DNA of 64,000 nt from Pseudaquabacterium terrae (GCF_013266755.1 NZ_JABRWJ010000008.1:310001-374000), one strand, 5' to 3'; positions 10,830 through 20,850 are shown, numbered from the stretch's first letter. Made by a program: numbers and translations. The notes: generated by a model not told the origin, from the sequence alone.

Positions 10830-11336
10830 GTGCTGTTCTTCCGCCGCCGTCCCTTGCCCGAGCTCAACATCCTGATGGTTTGCCTCGGGAACATCTGCCG
10901 CTCGCCGACCGCGGAGGCGGTGCTGCGCACGAAGCTCGCGCGGGCGGGCCTCGACACCCGGATCGTGGTGGCTTCGGCCGGGACGCACGGCGAGCGCGGT
11001 GGCGCGCCGGACGCGCGGGCCGTGGCGGCGGGGGCCAAGCGCGGTTACGACTTGTCGGGCATTCGATCGCGCCGCCTGGCGGTCGACGATTTCGAGCGTC
11101 ACGACTGGGTGCTGGCGATGGACCATGACAACCTCGGTCACCTCGAGAAGATGTGTCCGCCGGAGCTGCAAGAGCGTGTGGGCCTGCTGCTGCAGCACGC
11201 GCCCGGGCTCGGATTGCACGAGGTGCCGGATCCGTACTACGGCGGGCCGGCCGGCTTCGACCGCGTGCTCGACCTGATCGAGCCGGCCTGCGACGGGCTG
11301 ATCCTGACGCTGCGCAAGCGCCTGGGAACTTCCTGA
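10830..11336 (+). CDS. Low-molecular-weight protein-tyrosine phosphatase
   Basis: 168 residues with GTG start. The P-loop VCLGNICRSPTAE near the N-terminus contains the C-x5-R signature (Cys18, Arg24), and DPYY near residue 132 supplies the general-acid Asp. These two motifs define the family. The GTG was preferred because a later ATG would remove the first beta-strand before the P-loop. The substrate is unknown. In this position, just ahead of iscR, it is common in betaproteobacteria, but it is probably transcribed separately since IscR boxes intervene. No tyrosine kinase or exopolysaccharide genes are nearby. Confidence 0.92.
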   Translation: MLFFRRRPLPELNILMVCLGNICRSPTAEAVLRTKLARAGLDTRIVVASAGTHGERGGAPDARAVAAGAKRGYDLSGIRSRRLAVDDFERHDWVLAMDHDNLGHLEKMCPPELQERVGLLLQHAPGLGLHEVPDPYYGGPAGFDRVLDLIEPACDGLILTLRKRLGTS

Positions 11337-11339
11337 GGC

Positions 11340-11364
11340 AATCTCGACCGAATTAGTCGGCTTC
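11340..11364 (+). promoter_or_regulatory. Upstream IscR-type box (weaker copy)
   Basis: The core GACCGAATTAGTCGG (11346-11360) resembles the GACTRWTWYAGTCGG core of type 1 IscR sites, with two deviations. It sits directly upstream of a better copy, in the same orientation. It would overlap a possible -35 TCGACC (11344-11349), 18 bases ahead of TATACT (11368-11373). IscR binding here is inferred from the motif. Confidence 0.5.
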
Positions 11365-11368
11365 AGAT

Positions 11369-11393
11369 ATACTTGACTACGGCAGTCGGATAA
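11369..11393 (+). promoter_or_regulatory. IscR type 1 box at the iscR promoter
   Basis: ATACTTGACT, then five bases, then AGTCGGATAA fits the 25-base type 1 IscR consensus (ATA..YGACT...AGTCGG.YAT) well. It overlaps the proposed -10 TATACT (11368-11373), so [2Fe-2S]-IscR bound here would block RNA polymerase. Autorepression of the isc operon is established in E. coli. Here it is inferred from the site and from the neighbouring iscR. Confidence 0.75.
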
Positions 11394-11506
11394 AGGCTGC
11401 CATTCGGGTAAACCCGTCGGCATCAAACACCGGCCTGACAGCCGCCAACCACAACGGTCGTCAAGCTGCGGCGTCTTGCCGCAGGGCACACTCAGGAGAA
11501 ACCCCC

Positions 11507-12040
11507 ATGCGTCTGACCACCAAAGGCCGCTTCGCCGTGACTGCGATGATCGATCTGGCCCTTCGCTCGAACAACGGGCCAGTCGCGCTCGCGGCGATCA
11601 GCCAGCGGCAACAGATCTCGCTGTCCTACCTCGAACAACTCTTCGGCAAGCTGCGTCGGCACGAGCTCGTCGAAAGCACCCGCGGCCCCGGCGGTGGCTA
11701 CTCGCTGGGCCGCAAGGCCGAGGAGATCACCGTCGCCGACATCATCGTCGCCGTCGACGAACCCATCGATGCCACCGGTTGCGCCGGCAAGGAAAATTGC
11801 ATGGGTGACGATGCCGGCCGCTGCATGACCCACGACCTGTGGGCCAGCCTGAATCAGAAAATGATCGAGTACCTCGATTCGATCTCGCTGAAGAAGCTTG
11901 TCGACGACCAGCTCGCCAAGGGCGTGTCGATCGAGGAAGCGCCGATCAAGCGCGCGATCTCCACCGTGCCGGTCGTCAAGCCGATCAAGGTGACGGCGCC
12001 GAATTCGGTGTTCGCACTCGGCAGCGCCATGTCGAAGTGA
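11507..12040 (+). CDS. iscR: Fe-S cluster-sensing Rrf2-family regulator IscR
   Basis: 177 residues. The N-terminal winged helix [18 protein letters not shown] and [10 protein letters not shown] are Rrf2-family hallmarks. The cluster ligands are Cys92, Cys98 and Cys106, with His109. The second gap is seven residues where E. coli has five. With a [2Fe-2S] cluster it represses its own operon; the apo form activates other Fe-S genes in known systems. CTCAGGAGA gives a good ribosome binding site before the ATG. The leader (11394-11506) contains a perfect 7-bp hairpin CTGCGGC/GCCGCAG at 11466-11484 with no T-run. Confidence 0.97.
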   Translation: MRLTTKGRFAVTAMIDLALRSNNGPVALAAISQRQQISLSYLEQLFGKLRRHELVESTRGPGGGYSLGRKAEEITVADIIVAVDEPIDATGCAGKENCMGDDAGRCMTHDLWASLNQKMIEYLDSISLKKLVDDQLAKGVSIEEAPIKRAISTVPVVKPIKVTAPNSVFALGSAMSK

Positions 12041-12065
12041 TTCCCTGCAGACCACTCTTTCGCCC

Positions 12066-13280
12066 ATGACTCCGCATTTCCCCATCTACCTGGACTACGG
12101 CGCGACGACGCCGGTTGACCCCCGTGTCGTCGACGCAATGATCCCGTGGTTGCACGAGCACTTCGGCAATCCGGCGTCCCGCAGCCACGCCTGGGGGTGG
12201 GAAGCGGAAGAGATCGTCGAGAAGTCGCGCGAGAAGGTGGCCGCGCTGGTGGGCGCCGATCCACGCGAGATCATCTGGACCTCGGGCGCGACCGAATCGA
12301 TCAACCTGGCGCTCAAGGGCGCGGCGCAGTTCTACAAGACGCGCGGCAAGCACCTGATCACCCTGAAAACCGAGCACAAGGCCGTGCTCGACACGATGCG
12401 CGAGCTGGAGCGCCAAGGCTTCGAGGTGACCTACCTCGACGTGATGGAAAACGGCCTGCTGGATCTCGACCAGTTCAAGGACGCGCTGCGCCCGGACACG
12501 ATCCTCGTGTCGGTGCTGCTGGTCAGCAACGAGATCGGCGTGATCCAGGACATCCCGACCATCGGCGCGATGTGCCGCGAGCGCGGCATCATCTTCCACG
12601 TCGATGCGGCGCAGGCCACCGGCAAGGTGTCGATCGACCTGGCGAAGCTCCCGGTCGACCTGATGAGCCTGGCCTCGCACAAGACCTACGGCCCGAAGGG
12701 CATCGGCGCGCTCTACGTGCGGCGCAAGCCGCGCGTGCGCATCGAGGCGCAGATGCACGGCGGCGGCCACGAGCGCGGCATGCGCTCGGGCACCCTGGCG
12801 ACGCACCAGATCGTCGGCATGGGCGAGGCCTACCGCCTCGCGCGCGAGGAGATGGGCACCGAGATCGAACGCATCCGCATGTTGCACAACAAGATGCTGG
12901 CGGGCCTGCAGGACATCGAGCAGGTCTTCGTCAACGGCGACCTCTCCGCCCGAGTGCCGCACAACCTCAACATGTCCTTCAACTTCGTCGAGGGCGAGTC
13001 GCTGATCATGGGCGTCAAGGGCATCGCGGTGTCGTCGGGCTCGGCCTGCACCTCGGCGAGCCTGGAGCCGAGCTACGTGCTGCGCGCGCTCGGCCGCAGC
13101 GACGAGTTGGCGCATTCGAGCCTGCGCATGACGATCGGCCGCTTCACGGTCGAGAGCGACATCGACTACGCCGTCAGCACGCTGAAGGATCGCGTGGCCA
13201 AACTGCGCGAGCTGTCGCCGCTGTGGGAGATGTACCGCGACGGCGTCGACCTCAGCACGATCCAGTGGTCAGCACATTGA
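12066..13280 (+). CDS. iscS: Cysteine desulfurase
   Basis: 404 residues, same length as E. coli IscS. It takes sulfur from cysteine via PLP and passes it as persulfide to IscU and other acceptors. The PLP lysine is Lys206 in [10 protein letters not shown] and the persulfide cysteine is Cys328 in [14 protein letters not shown], both at E. coli numbering. It lies 25 bases after iscR. The closing segment [19 protein letters not shown] is the typical IscS C-terminus that contacts partners. Confidence 0.98.
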   Translation: MTPHFPIYLDYGATTPVDPRVVDAMIPWLHEHFGNPASRSHAWGWEAEEIVEKSREKVAALVGADPREIIWTSGATESINLALKGAAQFYKTRGKHLITLKTEHKAVLDTMRELERQGFEVTYLDVMENGLLDLDQFKDALRPDTILVSVLLVSNEIGVIQDIPTIGAMCRERGIIFHVDAAQATGKVSIDLAKLPVDLMSLASHKTYGPKGIGALYVRRKPRVRIEAQMHGGGHERGMRSGTLATHQIVGMGEAYRLAREEMGTEIERIRMLHNKMLAGLQDIEQVFVNGDLSARVPHNLNMSFNFVEGESLIMGVKGIAVSSGSACTSASLEPSYVLRALGRSDELAHSSLRMTIGRFTVESDIDYAVSTLKDRVAKLRELSPLWEMYRDGVDLSTIQWSAH

Positions 13281-13304
13281 ATTTGCATTCGTTGGAGTAC
13301 GGAC

Positions 13305-13730
13305 ATGGCATACAGCAACAAGGTCATCGATCACTACGAAAACCCGCGCAACGTCGGCTCGTTCGAGAAGGGTGACGAGACGGTCGGCACCGGCATGGTC
13401 GGCGCGCCGGCTTGCGGCGACGTGATGAAGCTGCAGATCAAGGTCAACCCGGCGACCGGGCTGATCGAGGACGCGCGCTTCAAGACCTACGGCTGCGGCT
13501 CGGCGATCGCCTCGTCGTCGCTGGTCACCGAGTGGGTCAAGGGCAAGACCCTCGACGAGGCGATGACGATCAAGAACACGACCATCGCCGAAGAGCTGGC
13601 GCTGCCGCCGGTGAAGATCCACTGCTCGATCCTCGCCGAGGACGCGATCAAGGCCGCGGTGAAGGACTACCAGGCCAAGCATGGTGATACGGCGGCGGCT
13701 CCGGCCGCCGAAGCGACCGGTGCGCACTGA
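13305..13730 (+). CDS. iscU: Fe-S cluster assembly scaffold protein
   Basis: 141 residues. It holds nascent [2Fe-2S] and [4Fe-4S] clusters during assembly. Ligands are Cys37, Asp39, Cys64 and Cys107, and LPPVK (100-104) is the HscA recognition motif. Compared with the usual ~128-residue IscU it has an Ala-rich tail of about 15 residues ([16 protein letters not shown]), which is a common feature of betaproteobacterial copies. The gene is 24 bases after iscS and four bases before the iscA ATG. Confidence 0.98.
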   Translation: MAYSNKVIDHYENPRNVGSFEKGDETVGTGMVGAPACGDVMKLQIKVNPATGLIEDARFKTYGCGSAIASSSLVTEWVKGKTLDEAMTIKNTTIAEELALPPVKIHCSILAEDAIKAAVKDYQAKHGDTAAAPAAEATGAH

Positions 13731-13734
13731 ACCC

Positions 13735-14058
13735 ATGGCTGTCACGCTGTCAGAAGCCGCTGCGCGCCATGTCTCCCGCTACATCGCCAAGCGCGGCAAG
13801 GGCGTGGGCGTGCGGCTGGGCATCAAGACCACCGGCTGCTCGGGCCTGGCCTACAAGCTCGAGTACGCCGACGATGTGGCCCCCGAGGACCATGTGTTCG
13901 AGGGCCACGGCGTCAAGATCCTGGTCGATCCGAAGAGCCTGCCGTACATCGACGGCACCGAGCTCGACTTCGTGCGCGAGGGCCTGAACGAAGGCTTCAA
14001 GTTCCACAACCCGCGCGAGAAGGATCGTTGTGGCTGCGGGGAATCGTTCCGCGTCTGA
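13735..14058 (+). CDS. iscA: Fe-S cluster carrier protein IscA
   Basis: 107 residues. This A-type carrier accepts clusters from IscU or iron and delivers them to target proteins. Cys35 (TTGCSGLAY), Cys99 and Cys101 (DRCGCGESF) are the three conserved ligands at E. coli positions. The start at 13735 was chosen over an earlier in-frame ATG at 13681 because the latter would extend into iscU and add nothing conserved. A terminator-like hairpin follows this gene. Confidence 0.96.
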   Translation: MAVTLSEAAARHVSRYIAKRGKGVGVRLGIKTTGCSGLAYKLEYADDVAPEDHVFEGHGVKILVDPKSLPYIDGTELDFVREGLNEGFKFHNPREKDRCGCGESFRV

Positions 14059-14084
14059 CAACGCCCGTTCCCCGATGCAACGAC

Positions 14085-14116
14085 GGCGCGGTGTGGTTCG
14101 ACCGCGCCTTTGTTTT
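14085..14116 (+). terminator. Terminator-like hairpin between iscA and hscB
   Basis: A perfect 8-bp stem GGCGCGGT/ACCGCGCC with an 8-base loop is followed at once by TTTGTTTT. This is a standard intrinsic terminator layout. It lies inside the isc operon, so read-through would decide how much hscBA-fdx is made relative to iscRSUA. No clear promoter was found in the 18 bases between it and hscB. Confidence 0.75.
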
Positions 14117-14134
14117 GTGTTGACCTGACGATCC

Positions 14135-14662
14135 ATGCCTTCGATGAAGCTCAGCGACGACGATTTCACGCTGTTCGGACTGCCGCAGCGCATGGCGCTG
14201 GACCGCGCCGCGCTCGACGAGCAATGGCGCGGCCTGCAGGCGACGGTGCATCCGGACCGCTTCGTCGGCGAGGGCGCTTCGGCGCAGCGCGTGGCGATGC
14301 AATGGGCCGTTCGTGTCAACGAGGCCTATCGACGCCTGAAGGATCCGCTCAAGCGCGCCGCTTATCTGTGCGAGCTGCGTGGCGAGCCGATCGACGCCGA
14401 GAACAACACCGCGATGCCGGCCGACTTCCTGCACCAGCAGATGGCCTGGCGCGAGGCGCTCGACGAGGCGGCCGATGCGCCGGCCGTCGAGCAACTCGAC
14501 GGCGAGATTGCGCGCCATGAGGCCGGCCTGGTGGAACGGCTGCTCCACACGCTCGACGACGCGCAGGATGCGGCCGCCGCAGCGCAGCAGGTGCGGGCGC
14601 TGATGTTCGTCGCGCGCTTCCGCGACGACATCCATCGCCGGCTCGAAGCGCTCGACGCCTGA
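14135..14662 (+). CDS. hscB: Fe-S assembly J-domain co-chaperone
   Basis: 175 residues. The J-domain has TVHPDRF (the HPD motif) near residue 40 and KDPLKRAAYLCEL after it. The C-terminal helical part binds IscU. HscB brings IscU to HscA and stimulates its ATPase. Two starts are possible, ATG 14135 and ATG 14144 (MKLSDDDF). The upstream one is reported; the difference is three residues. No strong ribosome binding site precedes either. Confidence 0.94.
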   Translation: MPSMKLSDDDFTLFGLPQRMALDRAALDEQWRGLQATVHPDRFVGEGASAQRVAMQWAVRVNEAYRRLKDPLKRAAYLCELRGEPIDAENNTAMPADFLHQQMAWREALDEAADAPAVEQLDGEIARHEAGLVERLLHTLDDAQDAAAAAQQVRALMFVARFRDDIHRRLEALDA

Positions 14663-14695
14663 CCTCCTTCGACAACACCAAGACTCACCGCCGCC

Positions 14696-16552
<1,857 letters not shown>

Positions 16553-16569
16553 CTCACGTTTTCCAGCCC

Positions 16570-16908
16570 ATGCCCGTCATCAAGATCCTGCCGCACCCCG
16601 AGTACTGCCCGGAGGGCGATCGCATCGAGGCGCCGCGCGGCACCTCGATCTGCGAGGCGCTGCTCGACAACGGCATCGCGATCGAGCACGCCTGCGAGCT
16701 GAGCTGCGCCTGCACCACCTGCCACGTGATCGTGCGCGAGGGCCTCGCGTCGCTGAACGAGCAGGAGGAAGAGGAAGAGGACATGCTGGATCGCGCCTGG
16801 GGCCTCGAGCCGCAGTCGCGGCTGAGCTGCCAGGCGATCCTCGCCGACACCGACGTGACGATCGAGATCCCGAAGTACTCGATCAACCACGCCAAGGAAA
16901 AGCACTGA
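16570..16908 (+). CDS. fdx: [2Fe-2S] ferredoxin of the isc system
   Basis: 112 residues. Cluster ligands are Cys42, Cys48, Cys51 and Cys87, the same numbers as E. coli Fdx. The acidic run EQEEEEEDMLD (64-74) is the usual partner-docking surface. It supplies electrons for cluster assembly on IscU. It is the last gene of the isc operon; no iscX follows. The stop lies 9 bases from the stop of the convergent phosphatase gene, with no terminator visible between them. Confidence 0.96.
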   Translation: MPVIKILPHPEYCPEGDRIEAPRGTSICEALLDNGIAIEHACELSCACTTCHVIVREGLASLNEQEEEEEDMLDRAWGLEPQSRLSCQAILADTDVTIEIPKYSINHAKEKH

Positions 16909-16917
16909 CCGAGCCCC

Positions 16918-17586
16918 TCAGGTGTAGGTGACCCAGTCCCTGTAGGCCGCGCCGTCCAGGTGCGGCAGCGTGTTGTAGGTCACCAGCATGTGCCGCTTCG
17001 GCGTGAACGCGAACTCGGTGACCGAGCTGTTGCGGATGCGCAGGTTCAGCTCGATCGTCGCCTCGGCCGGCGCGCCGAGGATCTGGCCCACGGCGGTGGA
17101 AATCGGCCCGCCGCTGGAGACGAGCAGCACGTCGCCCGCATGCCGGCTGCGCACATGGTCGAGCGCGCCGACGATGCCGGCGACGAACTCGGCGTAGCTC
17201 GGCATGCCGGCCGGTTGCGCGGTGCCGGCCATCCACTGTTGCAGGCCGTCGCGCAGCAGCCGGAAATGGTGGCGCACCATCTCGGGCGTTTCGGGCTTCT
17301 GCAGCTTGTGCGGATGCACCGTGGCGATCACCGCCTCGCTGTCGTACTCGTTCAACCCGGCCCAAGGCAGCGCCTCGTGCTTCGCGCCCAGGCCTTCGGC
17401 GATACCGAGCCAGGATTGTTCGTGGCGCTTCAGCGTGCCGGTGATCACCGCCTCGAAGGTCTCGCCGCGTTCGCGCAGGTACTCGCCGAGCCGCACGCAC
17501 TGGCGATGGCCGAGCTCGCTCAGCTGGTCGTAGTTCGCGGCGCCGAACGAGGCCTGGCCGTGGCGCACCAACAAGAGTCGTCCCAT
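16918..17586 (-). CDS. Histidine phosphatase family protein (phosphoglycerate-mutase-like)
   Basis: 222 residues. The N-terminal LLLVRHGQASF holds the RHG motif with catalytic His9. A second family block, VITGTLKRHEQS, follows near residue 50, and LLVSSGGPIST carries the C-terminal Gly-rich segment where many family members have His. The substrate is not predictable: members include phosphoglycerate mutases, sugar phosphatases and cobalamin alpha-ribazole phosphatase. It is convergent with fdx, and nrtC ends 55 bases upstream of its start on the same strand. Confidence 0.85.
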   Translation of the reverse strand: MGRLLLVRHGQASFGAANYDQLSELGHRQCVRLGEYLRERGETFEAVITGTLKRHEQSWLGIAEGLGAKHEALPWAGLNEYDSEAVIATVHPHKLQKPETPEMVRHHFRLLRDGLQQWMAGTAQPAGMPSYAEFVAGIVGALDHVRSRHAGDVLLVSSGGPISTAVGQILGAPAEATIELNLRIRNSSVTEFAFTPKRHMLVTYNTLPHLDGAAYRDWVTYT

Positions 17587-17641
17587 GGTGCGAATTGTGA
17601 AATGGCGGCGGCGTGACGCTTGTCACCGCCGCGACCCTCCC

Positions 17642-18442
17642 TCAAGCGGCTGCGCGTTCGACGTGCCCGTGCCGCGTGTAGAGGAAATCGAGCACTTCCT
17701 TGCGGCAGTGCACGTAGGTCGGATCCTCGGCCAGCTCGACGCGGTTGCGCGGCCGCGCCAGCCCGACCGGCAGGATCTCGCCGATCGTCGCCGCGGGGCC
17801 GTTGGTCATCATCACGATGCGGTCCGACAGCAGCACCGCCTCGTCGACATCGTGCGTGACCATCACGACGGTGCTCTGCGTGCGCGCCACGATCTTCAGC
17901 AACTCGTCCTGCAGGTGCGCACGGGTCAGTGCGTCGAGCGCGCCGAAGGGCTCGTCCATCAGCAGCACCTTGGGCTCCATCGCCAGCGCACGGGCGATGC
18001 CCACGCGCTGCTTCATGCCGCCGGAAACCTCGTGCGGGCGCTTCTGCAGCGCATGCCCCATGCCGACGAGCTCGAGCGCCGCCTTGGTGCGCGCCTTCAG
18101 CTGCGCCTTCGATTCACGCTCGCCGAAGACCCGTTCGACCGCCAGGTAGACGTTCTCGAAGCAGGTCAGCCACGGCAGCAGCGAGTGGTTCTGGAACACG
18201 ACCGCGCGCTCCGGACCGGGCGCGTTGACTTCCTTGTTGTCGCACAGCAGCACGCCCGAGGTCGGCACCAGCAGCCCGGCGATCAGGTTCAGCAAGGTCG
18301 ACTTGCCGCAGCCCGAGTGGCCGATCAGCGTGACGAACTCGCCCTTGGCGACCGACAGGTTGATCTCGCGCAGCGCATGGAAGCGGCCCTGCTTGGTGGT
18401 GAACACCATTTCGGCGTTCTGGACCTGGATGAAGTTCTTCAT
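17642..18442 (-). CDS. nrtC: Nitrate-type ABC transporter ATP-binding protein
   Basis: 266 residues. Walker A GHSGCGKST (41-49), the signature VSGGMKQRVGIARALA and Walker B VLLMDEPFGALD are intact. NHSLLPWLTCFENV after the Q-loop is typical of the nitrate/taurine/sulfonate ATPase subfamily. Only the ATPase domain is present, without the extra substrate-binding domain of cyanobacterial NrtC, so it is closer to NrtD/NasD in layout. It is 20 bases after nrtB and ends the nrt gene set. Nitrate as substrate is inferred from the leader RNA and nasT upstream. Confidence 0.88.
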   Translation of the reverse strand: MKNFIQVQNAEMVFTTKQGRFHALREINLSVAKGEFVTLIGHSGCGKSTLLNLIAGLLVPTSGVLLCDNKEVNAPGPERAVVFQNHSLLPWLTCFENVYLAVERVFGERESKAQLKARTKAALELVGMGHALQKRPHEVSGGMKQRVGIARALAMEPKVLLMDEPFGALDALTRAHLQDELLKIVARTQSTVVMVTHDVDEAVLLSDRIVMMTNGPAATIGEILPVGLARPRNRVELAEDPTYVHCRKEVLDFLYTRHGHVERAAA

Positions 18443-18462
18443 GTCGAGGATCTCCTGGGGGC

Positions 18463-19395
18463 TCAGCCGTCGAACGAGAAGCGCTTGGCGATGGCCATCA
18501 GCAGCTGCTCGAGTGCCAGGCCGACGATGCCGATCACGAAGATCGCGATGATGATGTGCTGGACGTTGAGGTTGTTCCACTCGTCCCAGACCCAGAAGCC
18601 GATGCCGACGCCGCCGGTCAGCATCTCGGCCGCGACGATCACCAGCCAGGCGGTGCCCACCGACAGGCGCACGCCGGTCAGCATGTAGGGCAGCACGGCG
18701 GGGAACAGGATGCGCGTGATGATCTTCCACTCGGACAGGTTCAGCACCCGCGCGACATTCAGGTAGTCGGCCGGCACGCGCTGCACGCCGACGGCGGTGT
18801 TGATGATCATCGGCCAGATCGAGCAGATGAAGATGGTCCAGATGGCGGCCGGGTTGGCCGACTTGAACACCAGCAGGCCGATCGGCAGCCAGGCCAGCGG
18901 CGACACCGGGCGCAGCAGGCTGACCAACGGCGAGACCATGCGGTTCAGGAACTCGAAGCGGCCGAGCATGAAGCCCATCGGAATGCCCACCGCGGCCGCC
19001 ATGCCGAAGCCGACCGCGACGCGCTGCAGCGAGAACAGGATGTTCCAGCCGATGCCCTGGTCGTTCGGTCCCTTCGAGTAGAACGGGTCGGCGAACAGCT
19101 TGACCGCGGCCTCGAAGGTCTGCGCGGGCGACGGGAAGCTGGTGCTCTTGATCGTCAACAGCGCCCAGATGCCGATCAGCAGCGCGATGCCGAAGATCGG
19201 CGGCAGCACCTTCAGCGCCAGGCCGCGCCAGTCGAACGGCACCCGCGGGGCCGCCGCCGGGACGCTGACTTCAGGCGTTACGACAGCGGCCTGCGGCTTG
19301 GCGCCCTGGGCAGCCCCGGGCGCCGCGGCGCGCGCGGCGGCACGCTCCTCGGCGACAGCTTCGAGCGGTGAATGGAATACGGCGCTGACCATCAT
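18463..19395 (-). CDS. nrtB: Nitrate-type ABC transporter permease
   Basis: 310 residues. A polar Ala-rich N-terminus of about 55 residues precedes roughly six membrane segments, starting at VLPPIFGIALLIGIWALLTI. The coupling loop for the ATPase lies around ADYLNVARVLNLSEWKIITR. The C-terminus has VWDEWNNLNVQHIIIAIFVIG, as in the NrtB family. The ATG at 19395 overlaps the nrtA stop (ATGA); a second ATG at 19392 is also possible. It forms the channel for the NrtA-delivered substrate. Confidence 0.88.
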   Translation of the reverse strand: MMVSAVFHSPLEAVAEERAAARAAAPGAAQGAKPQAAVVTPEVSVPAAAPRVPFDWRGLALKVLPPIFGIALLIGIWALLTIKSTSFPSPAQTFEAAVKLFADPFYSKGPNDQGIGWNILFSLQRVAVGFGMAAAVGIPMGFMLGRFEFLNRMVSPLVSLLRPVSPLAWLPIGLLVFKSANPAAIWTIFICSIWPMIINTAVGVQRVPADYLNVARVLNLSEWKIITRILFPAVLPYMLTGVRLSVGTAWLVIVAAEMLTGGVGIGFWVWDEWNNLNVQHIIIAIFVIGIVGLALEQLLMAIAKRFSFDG

Positions 19396-20669
19396 GCAAC
19401 TCCCTGGGCCTTGACCTTGAACGAGTCGGCGTACTTCGCCGGCTCCTTGCCGTCCCAGACCACGCCGTCGACCATCTTCGACGTGCGCATCGGGTCCTTC
19501 GGCACGCTGGCCTTGGCCGCGAGTGCGCCTTGCTTGTAGAGCTCGACCTGGTTCACCTGCCTGGCCACCGCCAGATAGTCCGGGTGCTCCTTCAGCAGGC
19601 CCCAGCGCTTGTGCTGGGTCAGGAACCACATGCCGTCACTGAGGTACGGGAAGGTCACCGCACCGTCGTTGTAGAACTTCATGTGGTTCGGGTCGTCCCA
19701 TGTCTTGCCCAGGCCGTTCTGGTAGCGGCCGAGGATGCGCTGGTTGATGACGTCGACGGTGGTGTTGACGTAGGACTTGTCGGCCACGGTCTCGGCCATC
19801 TTCATCTTGTTCTGCAGGCCGGCATCGATCCACTTGCCGGCGTCGATGATCGCGGCGATCACTGCGCGGCAGGTGTTCGGGTACTTCTTCGCGAAGTCGC
19901 CGGTGGTGCCGAGCGCCTTCTCGGGGTGGTCCTTCCAGATGTCCTGGGTCGTCACGCCGGTGATGCCGATGCCGTCGGCGATCGCGCGGTGGCCCCAGGG
20001 CTCGCCGACGCAGTAGCCGTCCATGTTGCCCACGCGCATGTTGGCCACCATCTGCGGCGGCGGCACGGTGATGATCTTGGCGTCCTTCATCGGGTTGATG
20101 CCATAGGTCGCCAGCCAGTAGTACAGCCACATCGCGTGGGTGCCGGTCGGGAAGGTCTGCGCGAAGGTGTACTCGCGCTTGTCGGTGCTCATCAGCTTGG
20201 CGAGCGACGGGCCGTCGACGCCACCCTTGTCGGCCAGCTTCTTCGACAGCGTGATGGCCTGGCCGTTGTGGTTCAGGTTCATCAGCACGGCCATGTCCTT
20301 CTTCGGCCCGCCGATGCCCAGTTGCACGCCGTAGATCAGGCCCCACAGCACGTGCGCCATGTCGAGCTCGCCGTTGACCAGCTTGTCGCGCACGCCGGCC
20401 CACGAGGCTTCCTTGGTCGGGATGATCTTGACGCCGTACTTCTTGTCGAAGCCGAGCACCGAGGCCATCACGACGCTGGCGCAGTCGGTCAGCGGGATGA
20501 AGCCGATGCGCACCTCTTCCTTCTCGGGCTTGTCCGAGCCTTGTGCGTACACCGCGGCCTGCAGGCCGGGGATCATGCCGCCGGCACCGGCGGTGGCGGC
20601 GGTCGCCGCAGCGGCCTTGATGACGGTTCGGCGTCCCATGTCGATCGGGTCCTTCGGGCTGGATGGCAT
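19392..20669 (-). CDS. nrtA: Nitrate-type ABC transporter substrate-binding protein, Tat-exported
   Basis: 425 residues. The N-terminus has a twin-arginine motif, GRRTVIKAAA, then an Ala/Gly-rich stretch and AVYAQG, so it is exported folded by Tat. The body holds VRIGFIPLTDCASVVMA, AHVLWGLIYGVQLGIGGP and FPTGTHAMWLYYWLATYGIN, which match the NrtA/CmpA/NasF family. It should bind nitrate (possibly nitrite) in the periplasm. The signal peptide argues against it being the cytoplasmic sensor NasS. Its 5' leader carries a sigma-54 promoter, two ANTAR-type hairpins and a terminator. The ATG follows a modest GAGAG ribosome site. Confidence 0.9.
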   Translation of the reverse strand: MPSSPKDPIDMGRRTVIKAAAATAATAGAGGMIPGLQAAVYAQGSDKPEKEEVRIGFIPLTDCASVVMASVLGFDKKYGVKIIPTKEASWAGVRDKLVNGELDMAHVLWGLIYGVQLGIGGPKKDMAVLMNLNHNGQAITLSKKLADKGGVDGPSLAKLMSTDKREYTFAQTFPTGTHAMWLYYWLATYGINPMKDAKIITVPPPQMVANMRVGNMDGYCVGEPWGHRAIADGIGITGVTTQDIWKDHPEKALGTTGDFAKKYPNTCRAVIAAIIDAGKWIDAGLQNKMKMAETVADKSYVNTTVDVINQRILGRYQNGLGKTWDDPNHMKFYNDGAVTFPYLSDGMWFLTQHKRWGLLKEHPDYLAVARQVNQVELYKQGALAAKASVPKDPMRTSKMVDGVVWDGKEPAKYADSFKVKAQGVA

Positions 20670-20687
20670 GTGGGTCTCTCGTGCTGG

Positions 20688-20746
20688 AAAAACAAAAAGG
20701 CGTCCGCACCGTTCGGCCCGTTCAATGGGCCTGGGGTGGGGACGCC
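20688..20746 (-). terminator. Leader terminator controlled by NasT, before nrtA
   Basis: On the minus strand GGCGTCC (20746-20740) pairs with GGACGCC (20705-20699), with inner pairing CACC/GGTG and GGCCC/GGGCC. The U-tract TTTTTGTTTTT (20698-20688) follows. It lies just before the nrtA ATG and just after two hexaloop hairpins. In known nas leaders an ANTAR protein prevents such a terminator from forming when nitrate is present. Confidence 0.88.
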
Positions 20747-20762
20747 GTCGTCCTGGCTCGAA

Positions 20763-20823
20763 ACCGATCGACATTGACCGGTCCGTGCATCTGATTCAGG
20801 GGCAGGTCGCCGTTGACCTGCCC
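20763..20823 (-). promoter_or_regulatory. Two-hairpin ANTAR (NasT) RNA target in the nrtABC leader
   Basis: First hairpin (20823-20800, minus strand): perfect 9-bp stem GGGCAGGTC/GACCTGCCC with hexaloop AACGGC. Second hairpin (20782-20763): stem ACCGGTC/GATCGGT with one G-U pair and hexaloop AATGTC. Both loops have A at position 1 and G at position 4, the rule known for ANTAR-binding RNA. Seventeen bases separate the hairpins, and the terminator stem begins 16 bases after the second. The adjacent nasT gene encodes the ANTAR protein. Confidence 0.9.
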
Positions 20824-20834
20824 GCAGGAGCTAT

Positions 20835-20850
20835 CGCAATCACCGTGCCA
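20835..20850 (-). promoter_or_regulatory. Sigma-54 promoter of nrtABC
   Basis: TGGCACG-GTGA-TTGCG reads on the minus strand from 20850 to 20835, an exact match to the -24/-12 consensus TGGCACG-N4-TTGC. Transcription would start near 20825, directly ahead of the first ANTAR hairpin. No convincing NtrC dyad was seen; an inverted CACC/GGTG pair near 20883-20900 has the wrong spacing. Use under nitrogen limitation is inferred. Confidence 0.85.

Noticed and set aside
19392-20669. The nrtA product considered as the nitrate sensor NasS
   Set aside because: It has a clear twin-arginine signal peptide and lies with permease and ATPase genes, so it is a transport protein.
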